Source: G963668605 sp963793625
Lineage (GTDB): Bacteria > Acidobacteriota > Terriglobia > Bryobacterales > Bryobacteraceae
NCBI GenBank assembly: GCA_963793625.1
Contig: CAWCAT010000038.1
Span: 13,858-77,857 of the forward strand
Direction of reading: 5' to 3'
DNA: 64,000 nt
Shown here: one piece after another, positions 54,523 through 63,148 of the stretch
How the letters are laid out: each line of letters opens with the position of its first letter
Position numbering within the stretch: the stretch's first letter is position 1
Program-made: the position numbers and the translations under genes
Notes under the pieces: generated by a model
Told to the model about the DNA's origin: nothing
Database searches by the model: none
Seen by the model: the letters and a program-made list of their open reading frames with translations, nothing else

Positions 54523-56301
54523 TTACTTCAACCCGAGTTTTTCGCGCAATTGCAGAACGCGTGGGTATTCCAGGAAGTCGAAAACACGCTCGTTGGCTGG
54601 ATTTGGAATCGGAAAACGTTCCAGCAGCGGCTTTGCCAGCTCCGGTCTTCCGGATTCCGCATACGCCCACGCCAACAATACTGCAGGTTCCCCGGCGACC
54701 GTGGGCGGTGTGGACTCGTAAATGGTTTTCCATACACCCGCAGCCGCGTTAAATTCCTTTGAGAACAGCAGCGCATAGCCGAGTGCCATGTTTCGCACAC
54801 CAGCTTGCGCCGGGGCTGGCAGCATTCGCTGTGCCTGTGCGTTCAAACCGGCCACATCGTTTTTTGGTTGCGCGGCGAACTGGCACAGGAACGCCTGCAG
54901 ACGAATTCCGGGATTAGCAGCCTGCTTCAAAGCCATCGCGGACAATTCCCGGGCAGCAGCAGCATCGCCAGCTTGCAACTTCCACGCCGCCAGACGAGCT
55001 CTGGCCATAGCTGCCGCGTCGCCGTTCGGGTTCGTCTGGATCCATGACTCGAGTCTTCGTGTCGCAGCCTTCTGATCGCCCGTCGCATACTCCCAACGCG
55101 CCTGCTGATAATCAACACGTCCATCGTTGGCCTTCTTGCGCGCTTCCAGAAAATCCTGGAACAGCTTGTTTGCACCCGGTTTATCTCCGCGCATCAGTCG
55201 TGCTTGTGCGGCTTTCACCAGCGTCCAGCCATCCAGGAATGTCGGAGCCACCTGATGCGCTTCCAGGAAAGCCTTTTCGGCTTCATCGAAGCGTCCCAGG
55301 GCAAATGCAGCTTCACCGAGCGAATCGAACGTGTTCGGGTTGCCGGGTGTCGATTTCCGATACTCCTCGAACGCGGTTTTGACCGAATCGAAGTTGCCGG
55401 CAAAGGCATTCGCGTACATTGCCATGTTCCAGAACTGGCCGTTGGCCGGCTCCAGCATAGCTGCCTGCCGATACCATTCGGCTGATTTCGCGAAATGCCG
55501 CAAGTTGAATTCGGCCTGCGCTAAAGTCGCCGGCAAGGATCCGTCCGCAGGGACCAGCCGCTGAAGAGCTTCCAGGGACTGGACCTGGCCCGCGGCATCA
55601 CCGTTCAGCGTTGCCGAAAGGAAGTTCAGCCGGGCACGTTCAATCGGTCGGATTTTTTCTCCTGCGTTGCGACTGCGATCAAGTGCGTCTTTCGCCTTGG
55701 CGGGTTGTCCTGCCGTGCTCCAGGCCTGCACAAGTGCGACCCAGGCCTCACCGAATGCGGCATCGGCGGCCACTGTCTTTTCCAGGTGTTGAGCTGCTTC
55801 GGCCGGGGAGCCTTTCAGTTTCGCCTCGGCATACATGCGCAACACATCATCGCTGGCAGCGCCGTACGTTCGGGCGTTGGAGTTCACTTTTTTCGCGAGT
55901 TCATTGCCCGCAGGCAGCACTCCGCCGCGCAAATTCCGGGAAATAGTGTAGCTGGAAATCGACTTCTCTGACGCCAGATCACGCAACGTGGCATTCACGG
56001 TCAGCGTATCGCCCTGGATTGTGAAATAGCCCGCAATCGTCTGTTTCGCGCCCGCTGCCGGGACCTCACGTGCAGACCGGACCGCAAGAGGCTGTAGCGT
56101 GGGAGTGCCGGTAAGGTCGGACGTCACCACATCCTGCAGCGCCACACTAACCCAATCATTTACAGGATTGCCGGAAAGATTTTCAAAGGGTGGAATGGCA
56201 ACGCGCGCAACTCCGGCCTCCTGCTTCCTGGAGCATCCGGCCAGCATGAAACTGACAACCAGAAGTGTTAATAAAGCAACACACCGAGGACTAGAGAACA
56301 C
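54523..56301 (-). CDS. TPR lipoprotein with N-terminal TolB/CsgG-like segment
   Basis: About 592 residues from the GTG at 56301, which overlaps the upstream gene end by 11 bases. It is followed by a lipobox (LLVVSFMLAGCSRKQ). Residues about 25-130 look like the TolB/CsgG-like region seen in FlgO/curli-type lipoproteins: ARVAIPPFENLSGNPVNDWV, VALQDVVTSDLTGTP, YFTIQGDTLTVNATLRDLAS. The rest is a chain of TPRs (FGEAWVALVQAWSTAGQPAK, PATLAQAEFNLRHFAKSAEW, NTFDSLGEAAFALGRFDEAE, QARWEYATGDQKAATRRLES). It is probably an outer-membrane-anchored scaffold working with the TPR protein encoded upstream. Confidence 0.85.
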   Translation of the reverse strand: MFSSPRCVALLTLLVVSFMLAGCSRKQEAGVARVAIPPFENLSGNPVNDWVSVALQDVVTSDLTGTPTLQPLAVRSAREVPAAGAKQTIAGYFTIQGDTLTVNATLRDLASEKSISSYTISRNLRGGVLPAGNELAKKVNSNARTYGAASDDVLRMYAEAKLKGSPAEAAQHLEKTVAADAAFGEAWVALVQAWSTAGQPAKAKDALDRSRNAGEKIRPIERARLNFLSATLNGDAAGQVQSLEALQRLVPADGSLPATLAQAEFNLRHFAKSAEWYRQAAMLEPANGQFWNMAMYANAFAGNFDSVKTAFEEYRKSTPGNPNTFDSLGEAAFALGRFDEAEKAFLEAHQVAPTFLDGWTLVKAAQARLMRGDKPGANKLFQDFLEARKKANDGRVDYQQARWEYATGDQKAATRRLESWIQTNPNGDAAAMARARLAAWKLQAGDAAAARELSAMALKQAANPGIRLQAFLCQFAAQPKNDVAGLNAQAQRMLPAPAQAGVRNMALGYALLFSKEFNAAAGVWKTIYESTPPTVAGEPAVLLAWAYAESGRPELAKPLLERFPIPNPANERVFDFLEYPRVLQLREKLGLK

Positions 56302-57091
56302 GCGGCTCCAGAGCGAGGATTTCCTGGAACTCAGGCAATTCACGGAGAGTCTTGAAGTCCGGATCTTCACGGAACTTGTCCTTCTCCTTGAAGCCTTCTT
56401 CCAGCGCCTTTCGAATATAAAGCAATGCACGATCGTTCTGTCCCGCTTTCGCGTAAGTCTTGGCGAGGTAAAAATGGAACCGGGCCCGTTCGGTTACTGT
56501 GCGTTCCTGCAGCAGCACGCCATACGCACCGCGATGCTCGAATACTTCCGCGTCTAACTGCAGCGCCAGCTGATATTCTTCAAACGCTTCCTTGTACTTC
56601 TTGCGAGCGAAGTGCGCAGTACCCAGATTGCTGTGAATGGAAGCTGAGTTAGGAGCCAGCTTCAGCGCCTTCTGATACTGTGAGACGGCGCGCTTGTAGT
56701 TCTTCTGAGCGTAGTAGATCGTACCCAGATTGTTGATCGCTTCCGAGTACTTAGGATTCATCTTGATGGCCTTTTCATAGTGCCGTTTGGCAGGGCCCAA
56801 TTCAAGCATTTGATGATACGCGATACCGATCTTGTTCCAGATGATGGCGCTATCCTGAGGAGCCTGGCGATACACGTCAATCGCCTCGCGATACATCTTA
56901 CGTGCCATGTAGATGTCGCCACGAGCTTCCGGCGTGAGGACCGGCTTAGCGTCCTGCGGTGGCAACATACGCTCTTTATCGGAACGCGTATCCACCAGCT
57001 TCGAGGACTTGTCAGGCAATCCGCCTGTTGGCTGCGCCGCCACAAAGGCAACGGCAGCGGTGAACAAAACTGCTAAGTTTCTGGAAACCAT
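56291..57091 (-). CDS. Secreted TPR protein
   Basis: 266 residues with GGGGAGG before the ATG. A signal peptide (VSRNLAVLFTAAVAFVAA) is followed by at least five TPR units: EARGDIYMARKMYREAIDVY, IIWNKIGIAYHQMLELGPAK, SEAINNLGTIYYAQKNYKRA, ASIHSNLGTAHFARKKYKEA, RFHFYLAKTYAKAGQNDRAL. It ends in a DPDFKTLRELPEFQEIL segment that is common in this group. It is first in the four-gene operon; the next gene's GTG lies inside its last codons. It probably mediates protein interactions in the periplasm. Confidence 0.88.
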   Translation of the reverse strand: MVSRNLAVLFTAAVAFVAAQPTGGLPDKSSKLVDTRSDKERMLPPQDAKPVLTPEARGDIYMARKMYREAIDVYRQAPQDSAIIWNKIGIAYHQMLELGPAKRHYEKAIKMNPKYSEAINNLGTIYYAQKNYKRAVSQYQKALKLAPNSASIHSNLGTAHFARKKYKEAFEEYQLALQLDAEVFEHRGAYGVLLQERTVTERARFHFYLAKTYAKAGQNDRALLYIRKALEEGFKEKDKFREDPDFKTLRELPEFQEILALEPRVL

Positions 57092-57158
57092 TCCGGCCTC
57101 CCCATTTCAGTTCAACTATACCGCGCAAGTGCGCCGAACAAAAGGCTATACTGCCAAG

Positions 57159-57665
57159 CTACTTGCGAAACTTCGACTCGTCTTTGAACGCCTCCAACGA
57201 GTTGTACACGATCGGGCAATAGACGGCCCGGTCAATGAATTGCCACATTCTGCTCTGGAGCGATCCCCGACCTCGCACAACGTGCGGGAAATCCACGCAA
57301 GTACTTGGGCGCGCTTCATATACCGTACACTCGTTCCCGCTCAAAAAGACACAACCTTGCTCTTCGGTGCGCTGCAGGATCACGCCCTCTTCCTCGCTGA
57401 CTGTGGTGTACTGCTTCATAAACTTGGAAATCGACAGCCGAAAGAACTTCGCCAGCTTTTCAATATCCCGTTCCTGCAATTCCACCGTCGCCACGCGGCA
57501 GCAATTGGCACATTCCATGCAGTCAATCTTGCCTTCGATCTCGTCAGCTATGTGCCTGAATTTCTTATCGTTTACGGCATGGGTCTTCATGAAGCGGCGG
57601 AACTTTTCATTCTCAGCGCGCGCTTGCTCTCCCAGCCGCTTGATCTGTACCAGATCAGTAATCAT
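57159..57665 (-). CDS. YkgJ-type cysteine cluster protein
   Basis: About 168 residues from ATG 57665 (a TTG at 57695 would add ten). The metal-binding cluster is CMECANCCRV, with a later Cys in GCVFLSGNECTVYEARPSTC and VDFPHVVRGRGSL, the pattern of the YkgJ family of putative zinc or iron-chelating proteins. The helical N-terminus (VQIKRLGEQARAENEKFRRF) is of the coiled type. It is cytoplasmic. It follows the TPR operon on the same strand, with a 67-base gap before the TPR start, and is divergent from the hypothetical gene at 57723. Confidence 0.85.
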   Translation of the reverse strand: MITDLVQIKRLGEQARAENEKFRRFMKTHAVNDKKFRHIADEIEGKIDCMECANCCRVATVELQERDIEKLAKFFRLSISKFMKQYTTVSEEEGVILQRTEEQGCVFLSGNECTVYEARPSTCVDFPHVVRGRGSLQSRMWQFIDRAVYCPIVYNSLEAFKDESKFRK

Positions 57666-57722
57666 GTAACCAGTGTAGACGCTCTGCTTGCGCAATCTGT
57701 TCCCTGACTGCCATCCTTAAGT

Positions 57723-58295
57723 GTGGCGGATCAACTTTATCTCTCATACAAGCTGCGCGGCTTCACGGAAAACAACATGTTGCGCCATTTCGGAAAGGCG
57801 TTGCAGAAGTTCCCGTACTCGCGACTTTCCAAGGCCGCGAGCATGTTCCGGATCTATGCCGTGTCGTTTTCAGAACCGCTGATTTTCGAAATGGCGCTGG
57901 ATCCGGTGCCCGATCCCGAGAAAATCCTGGCCGCCGCAGGCGAGTTCCAACACTCCGACTGTGCCTACGAACTCGAGACTTTCTGGGACCTCTGGCAGTA
58001 CGAGAAAGACTGGAGCGTAGCTCCAGCGCGGGTTTCCATCGCTTGCATGGGACCGGACTTCGAGGAAGGCGGCGAAGAGCACCTGCGCATCGATTGTGGA
58101 CCGGACTTCCGCTTCCTGCCCGACCCGGATTTGCAAGGCAGCGCCCGCATCGTGCAATCCAACGTACGCAGCCTGCTCAAGCTGGCACACGACCTCGATC
58201 ACACGCTCAAGGCCGAGCGCAGGCAGTTGATCTCAGAATCCGGCGAGAATTTCGCCGAGCGTCTGCAGCTCGCGCTGGAAGAATCCGAGCAGTAA
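57723..58295 (+). CDS. Conserved-type hypothetical protein
   Basis: 190 residues from a GTG. No signal peptide or membrane segment is present. The sequence is evenly coding-like: LYLSYKLRGFTENNMLRHFG, FPYSRLSKAASMFRIYAVSF, CAYELETFWDLWQYEKDWSV, EEHLRIDCGPDFRFLPDPD, and a helical acidic end (ENFAERLQLALEESEQ). Its coding character is convincing, but I recognise no function or named family. It is divergent from the YkgJ-type gene and convergent with the small membrane protein gene, with an 8-base gap. Confidence 0.7.
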   Translation: MADQLYLSYKLRGFTENNMLRHFGKALQKFPYSRLSKAASMFRIYAVSFSEPLIFEMALDPVPDPEKILAAAGEFQHSDCAYELETFWDLWQYEKDWSVAPARVSIACMGPDFEEGGEEHLRIDCGPDFRFLPDPDLQGSARIVQSNVRSLLKLAHDLDHTLKAERRQLISESGENFAERLQLALEESEQ

Positions 58296-58303
58296 TACCC
58301 GGT

Positions 58304-58696
58304 TCAGGCCGCGACCATGCGTTCGCGTTTGTGCGTGCGCAGCCACCCACCGAGCAGTACCGCCGGCGGGAAGAGTACGAGCAGTGCAATTGCGTACCAC
58401 AGCGGCTGCTTGCCCCAAAACATTACGGTGGAAACAATCCCCATCAGCTCGCCGAATATAGCCAGTCCAATCACGCAAGTTCGCGCCTGCGCTTTGCCAA
58501 GCCAGGCAGTGATGTAGCCGCCGACAACGGAATACAGCGGCGCAGTGAATAAACTAACCACGAAATAGAACACGGGAGGAGTCTGCCCTTCGACGTGGCT
58601 CCCGGGGTTCAACGACATCAACAGCGTATCGGTGGCAACTACCAGCACGCCGATGGAAATGTATCCAGCCAGCACAGCACCTATGTTTCGTAGCAC
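58304..58696 (-). CDS. Small four-helix membrane protein
   Basis: About 130 residues from a GTG at 58696 with GGAGG 7 bases upstream. Four hydrophobic helices are visible: IGAVLAGYISIGVLVVATDT, PPVFYFVVSLFTAPLYSVVGG, CVIGLAIFGELMGIVSTVMF, and LWYAIALLVLFPPAVLLGGW. The end is basic (THKRERMVAA). I know of no named function. The open frame continues upstream into unrelated, TPR-like coding sequence, so the longer reading is not used. Confidence 0.7.
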   Translation of the reverse strand: MLRNIGAVLAGYISIGVLVVATDTLLMSLNPGSHVEGQTPPVFYFVVSLFTAPLYSVVGGYITAWLGKAQARTCVIGLAIFGELMGIVSTVMFWGKQPLWYAIALLVLFPPAVLLGGWLRTHKRERMVAA

Positions 58697-58699
58697 AGC

Positions 58700-58957
58700 A
58701 TGCCTCCAATGTGAGATTTCCGTATGATACAACGAAAACTTAGTTTTGGGGCAGCCTTGGAGATCCGCTTCCAGTTGACCTGCTGGATTGGATTCCAACT
58801 TGCGATACAACGCGAAATGCCGTCGCGCCTGATCCACGTTGCCCATTGCTTCATACATCAATGCCAGTCTCCACTCGGTCGGAGCGAATTCCGGGGAGGC
58901 TCCCGAAACCTTCTGATAATCCGCCAAAGTCATTGAGTGATCGTGCCATTGAGCCAT
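58700..58957 (-). pseudogene. Possible TPR-protein remnant upstream of the small membrane protein
   Basis: In the frame running into the membrane protein gene, about 45 residues read like a TPR pair (DYQKVSGASPEFAPTEWRLA, LMYEAMGNVDQARRHFALYR, KLES). There is no start or ribosome binding site of its own, and the end of the SKSES-type gene overlaps it in another frame. It could be the last fragment of a lost TPR gene. Confidence 0.35.
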
Positions 58958-59540
58958 TGGGAATTGGTGATTGAATTATCGGATCACTGGTTGATTTGTT
59001 AGTCTTGGACTCAACTTTTGGCTCATCGGACGGGGGCTTGGGTTCGTTTTCGCGTTTTTGCTGATCGGTGTCCGGCAGGGGGAAATTCTTGCGAATGTTG
59101 GCGAGGGTGCGGATGGCGCGGTTGATGATGCGTTCGTAACTGGCTTCGAAGCGGTGGAGGAGTTGCATGGCGGGGCTGTTGCCGATGGCCGCGTGGAAAC
59201 TGCGGGCTTTGAGGTTTTCGCCATCGGGGTCCGGGTCCCTTGCCATTTCGAGGTTCATGGTTTGCGTCTGCATCTCCCAGCAGCGCGAGAGACGCCAGGT
59301 GGCCGCGATCATCTGCTCGACGATGGCCTGTTCGACACCGTCACGGGGCTCAAAGCGCTGCATGAAGTCCTGGGTGAGTTCCTCGAAGATATCGGCGCTC
59401 TCGGTTTTTAGCACGACGACCTGGGCGAAAATGCCGTGCTTGATCGCGTTCTGGGAGGACTTCGCTTTGCCTTCGGGAGTCTTGGGCCCGCGTGATTTGG
59501 CTCCATTGATGCGCGCGGATTCGGATTTGCTGAGTGACAT
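58851..59540 (-). CDS. SKSES-type multicopy hypothetical protein
   Basis: About 229 residues from ATG 59540 (GGAGT upstream). It begins with the signature SLSKSESARINGAKSRGPKT, then PEGKAKSSQNAIKHG, a basic motif that recurs in multicopy gene families of Acidobacteriota and related soil bacteria. A helical middle follows (VEQAIVEQMIAATWRLSRCW, EMQTQTMNLEMARD, RFEASYERIINRAIRTLANI), and the end is low-complexity (PPSDEPKVESKTNKSTSD). The N-terminus may bind nucleic acid. A second, truncated copy lies at 62831-62963, and the sequence upstream is also duplicated. Function unknown. Confidence 0.75.
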   Translation of the reverse strand: MSLSKSESARINGAKSRGPKTPEGKAKSSQNAIKHGIFAQVVVLKTESADIFEELTQDFMQRFEPRDGVEQAIVEQMIAATWRLSRCWEMQTQTMNLEMARDPDPDGENLKARSFHAAIGNSPAMQLLHRFEASYERIINRAIRTLANIRKNFPLPDTDQQKRENEPKPPSDEPKVESKTNKSTSDPIIQSPIPNGSMARSLNDFGGLSEGFGSLPGIRSDRVETGIDV

Positions 59541-59691
59541 GTGTACTCCTGCGGGAATTGTAGCTGGTGTTGTTTGCGGGTTTTCGGGGCTGGAAAATCT
59601 TAAGTTGTTGGAAATGTGGGTGGATATAGATTTTTGAAAAGTGGCGACGGAGTTTTGTGGCCGCCGATAAACGCCAATAAACACGGATGTT
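59408..59691. repeat. Direct repeat, copy 1 (5' end of SKSES-type gene plus leader)
   Basis: About 284 bases closely match 62831-63111 in the same orientation. The match covers the first 44 codons of the SKSES-type gene, its ribosome binding site and an upstream leader, ending in the ATAGATTTTTGAAAAGTG and GATAAACG...AAACACGGATG blocks. The homology stops just before the hicB start on the right side. The leader tail (GATAAACGC...GGAT) itself resembles short dispersed repeats. Confidence 0.8.
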
Positions 59692-59697
59692 TTTTTC

Positions 59698-60137
59698 ATG
59701 GCGAGGGTTGGCAACATCTATCCCGCTATTTTCAAAAAGGACGAGGGCGGACGTCTGGTCGTCAGCTTCCCGGATTTGAAAGAGGCTCATACGGACGGGA
59801 AGGATATGGCTGAAGCTTCTGACGAAGCTCAGGATTGTCTGGGAAGCGCCGTCGTTTTCCGGTTGGCCGACAGAGAAGAGATTCCATACCGTCCCGGCCG
59901 AAACGCGGGCAAAGGATGGTGCCAGCGCCGCTTTGGATCGCGCCGAATATCGCTTTGTTCTGGGCCATGCGGGAGCGCGGCGTGAATAACAGTGAACTGG
60001 CGCGAAGGCTCGGTCTGCGTGAAACCGTTGTTCGAAGGATGCTAGATCCGGATCACGCAACGAAGCCGAAAAGGATTCAGGCCGCCCTGGAGGCGCTGGG
60101 AAAGCGCTTTATGGTTGCGGTGGAAGATGCCGCGTGA
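59698..60137 (+). CDS. hicB: HicB-type antitoxin, frameshifted near 59887, orphan
   Basis: The N-terminal HicB fold reads MARVGNIYPAIFKKDEGGRL, VVSFPDLKEAHTDGKDMAEA, QDCLGSAVVFRLADREEIP. The frame then changes, and the C-terminal part is PSRPKRGQRMVPAPLWIAPN, ALFWAMRERGVNNSELARRL, GLRETVVRRMLDPDHATKPK and RIQAALEALGKRFMVAVEDA, the Xre-type helix-turn-helix of HicB. The span is one base short of (or two over) whole codons. No hicA toxin gene is found on either side within 500 bases. The start abuts the end of a 284-base repeat, so the toxin may have been lost in a rearrangement. Confidence 0.75.
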
Positions 60138-60419
60138 AGGGGCTACGAGTCTCGCCTGCCGCCGACTTCACGCCAAATGCTCGCAGCTCATAGCTCGATT
60201 CATGACGTCCTGATGAAACCATATCTCCGAGACGACGACTACTTACCAGCCGAGTAGAATCGACGATGGTAAGCGCGATATAAATACCGATGGCGCGGGG
60301 CCGCCATTGGCGTACGCCACCGATTAGTCTCGACCGGCCACTGCTGCCCACCCCCGTCATGTCCCGGCATGTGTTTACCCGAACTTGCAATAGTGAGCGA
60401 ATTTCCGAAGCGTCAGCCG

Positions 60420-62680
60420 TTATTCGTCTATATCGTCGAAAATGCTGGCGTCAGACGAGGGTTGGTCATGCCCATCAATGTCGTTGAACATGCGCGGTGG
60501 CGGCTCTGCGGCAGTCCGTCCTCCGCGAGTTTCTCCGCAATCCATTCCTCGGCATCCTTGATCTCTCTCTCGAGGGCGCGAAAACAGACCGACAGCTCGC
60601 CGGCAAATTCGCTTTTTAAGGCTTCGAGGGAATCGATAAGCGGCTGCATGTGATCCTCCGGAGAGTCGGGTCATGGTTGCCTTGCCAGTTCCGCCGGATG
60701 TCCCCTAGCTTCGGCAGCAGTTCGTCCCGCCATCGCTGGCGGAATTCTGCGAGTTCCGCTGGCGCGAACACTCTGGATATCCCGGCTTTCGATGGCGTAT
60801 AAATCGTCGCCCTCGAAAGTATAGGACCTGACCTTCGAAACGAATTTCCGCCGGTGCTTTTCCGGCAGCAAGCCGAACTCATGAAGTCGGATAGCCAAGT
60901 CCACTTCTGACGATGCACTTAACATTAGGCCGGGATCAGACACTCTGTCGAGGACATGGGATGCAGCTTGATGTATTCGGCCAGGAACTCTTTCGAGCAG
61001 CGATTGCTTAAGAATCGGTGAAACGACCCGGTCCGCCTGTTCCAGATGGACAAAACAGAACTCTTGTACGCGGTTGAGGAAATTCGCCCAGCCGCCTGAC
61101 CACGAGCCGAAAGAGCGGGTTCGGCAAGGCGACGGCATGTTCAAGGCCGACATCACCGCAGGTAATCTGCCGCATCAGGCTTTCGACGGAACTCCCGCGC
61201 ACGTAGATGCCGAGCAATTCGGGATTCTTCAGCAGGAGAGCGGCTAAAGCGTCGCCGACCGTGGGATGCTTGAAGCGCCACAGCGCCGCGCCTTCCATTG
61301 CGCATGCTGGACAAGGCTGCCCTTCAGGCAGTCGAGCGCGGTGATGCACCCGCCGAGATTGCTTCCCAGCCGTAATCGCTTCGGCGCGCTCCGAATCCTG
61401 CAGTTCGACAGGGCTTTCAAGGACCGTTGCTGCATATAAATGAGCGCAAGGGCAGCCTTGCTGTGCTCATCGAGGCCGCCGATCACCTCCTGAATGAGTT
61501 GTTCCTGTTTTTCGACGAACTGGCTCAAGTGGTAGCGGTCAATCTCCAAGCCGCCTGTGAACAGCGGATCGGCCAGGCGCCGGGCAGTTTCCGGGATGAA
61601 CCTCAGATGCGCCGCAATGAAGCCCAGATGAGGCTTAATATCCGCCCGGAATTCGCGGGTCTGGCGTCCCAGCTTGAGGTGATTGTAGAGAATCTGCTGG
61701 CGCTCGTCCGGCGCAGGTCATGCACGTCGATCACGACCTGGCTCTCGCGCAGCAGCGGAAACGCCCCTTCCTTCAAGTCATTCCGGGCGCGGCTGTAAAT
61801 ATAGTCGCGAGAATGTCATTACGATCTTGGCTCCGTTACGGAGCATCGCCTTGATCTGCGGAAGCCTGTGGTTCCACCCAGTGGACGAGAAAGGACTCGT
61901 ATTGCGTCACGCCGAACGCGTCGTCGAACCCAGAAAACTGCGACGGCTCGTCCGGATTCCAATGTTCCACGACCTTGCGGGGATCATCCAGTTTCAGCGT
62001 CGAGCCGCCCCACTGGTCCAGCGCCGCCATTGCCAGCATGGATGCGATGGTGGTCTTGCCCGCCGCGGGTTCGCCGATCAGGAGCACGAAGCCGTTCGGT
62101 CGAGAGCTTCGGCGGCGCGCCGGTAGGCGGGGTGACGACGACTTTAGACAGGTCTTCCCTCAGCGTCGAAAGTAGGGCTCTGGCCTGAAGGTAAGCGCGC
62201 TCATCGAGAATCTGGCTGAGATCGCCAAGACCGTACACGCGGGGCACGAGCATGCGGAGCCGCTTGCTCTCGCGAATCTGATCGCAAATCCAGGTGCTCC
62301 CGAAAATCGCGAGATGCTTTACCCCGGCTTTGCTGAACATCGCCTCGATCTCTTCGGCAGTCGTATCGGAAACGCCGGGCATTGGTGATCAGGATGTAAC
62401 TGTCGCAGCGTCCCAATTTGACGAGCCTTTTGGCTTTTTTGAATTCGTCGCGAAGATCCTCCGCCCTGAGGTTCTTTTGGCGTTTGCGTGAATTTGCACT
62501 GGACGACAAAACGACCGGTTAGCGCTTCTGCGGATTTTGGCCCCCATGTTCCCGCGAAGGCGCCGTCTCGCCCGCCGTCCGCCGTATCGAGGAAGCATTC
62601 GACCGTCTGACCGAGGATTTCGCGGGTAATTGTGAGGCACAGTTGCTGGAAGCTGTGCCAGCCAAGGCTGTGAAGATCAT
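60420..62680 (-). pseudogene. Restriction-endonuclease (Mrr-like) plus STAND NTPase gene, multiply frameshifted
   Basis: Read on the minus strand from ATG 62680, pieces in successive frames join into one protein of about 750 residues. The N-terminus has MYDLHSLGWHSFQQLCLTIT, then TADGGRDGAFAGTWG and GRFVVQCKFTQ, a PD-(D/E)xK/Mrr-like nuclease (D...QCK). Next come LRDEFKKAKRLVKLGRCDSY and GLGDLSQILDERAYLQARAL. The NTPase has LLIGEPAAGKTTIASMLAMA (Walker A) and FDDAFGVTQYES (Walker-B-like), then VMTFSRDYIYSRARNDLKEG. Helical parts follow (VEKQEQLIQEVIGGLDEHSK, FKHPTVGDALAALLLKNPEL, VFAPAELAEFRQRWRDELLP, IDSLEALKSEFAGELSVCFR) to the end at 60420. At least seven frame changes are needed. The layout is that of nSTAND3-type conflict/defence NTPases. 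It is flanked by 280-base direct repeats. The 282 bases between it and hicB (60138-60419) show nothing. Confidence 0.7.
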
Positions 62681-62830
62681 ACATGCCGTAAACTCTTTCG
62701 CGCTGCGACCATATAGAGGGACACACTATTACGACCGAGCCGACAGCATCTTCGTTCGGCAGCGGTCCGAGTCCGCACCGAAGACCCGCGCTTCTACGTC
62801 TGACCCAGCGGCCGCGATCATTTCTCGACG

Positions 62831-62963
62831 TTAGCACGACGACCCGGGCGAAGATACCGTGCTTGATCGCGTTTTGAGATGACTTCGCTTTGCCTTCGGG
62901 AGTCTTGGGTCCGCGTGATTTGGCTCCGTTGATGCGCGCGGATTCGGATTTGGATAAGGACAT
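62831..62963 (-). pseudogene. Truncated SKSES-type gene, 5' part only
   Basis: From ATG 62963 the product begins SLSKSESARINGAKSRGPKT, PEGKAKSSQNAIKHGIFARV, nearly identical to the protein at 58851-59540 (FARV for FAQV). After VVVL the homology ends abruptly at about 62831, and the frame runs into unrelated sequence just before the start of the nuclease-NTPase gene. The rest of the gene is absent. Confidence 0.8.
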
Positions 62964-63111
62964 GGTTAGTCCTGGTGGGGATTGTAGCTGGCGGGTTTTA
63001 GGAGTTTGGGGATGGAAATCTTATGCTGTTGGAAATGCGGGTAGATATAGATTTTTGAAAAGTGTCAACGGTTTTTGGGGCGGCCGATGAACGCGGATAA
63101 ACGCAGATGTT
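62831..63111. repeat. Direct repeat, copy 2
   Basis: About 281 bases match 59408-59691, same orientation, roughly 85-90% identical by eye: the 5' 44 codons of the SKSES-type gene, its leader, the ATAGATTTTTGAAAAGTG block and the GATGAACGCGGATAAACGCA end. Together with copy 1 it brackets 3.1 kb holding the orphan hicB and the nuclease-STAND gene. Confidence 0.8.
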
Positions 63112-63148
63112 GGGGTGAACCCCTTGGTTGAGACACGAGGGAAAACCG

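Noticed and set aside
58304..58957. A single 217-residue protein combining TPR and four membrane helices
   Set aside because: A GTG with GGAGG at the right distance (58696) sits exactly before the first membrane helix, and the upstream part looks like an unrelated remnant.
59540..62830. Composite transposon made by the two repeats
   Set aside because: No transposase, terminal inverted repeats or target-site duplications are visible; the repeats are gene 5' ends in direct orientation.
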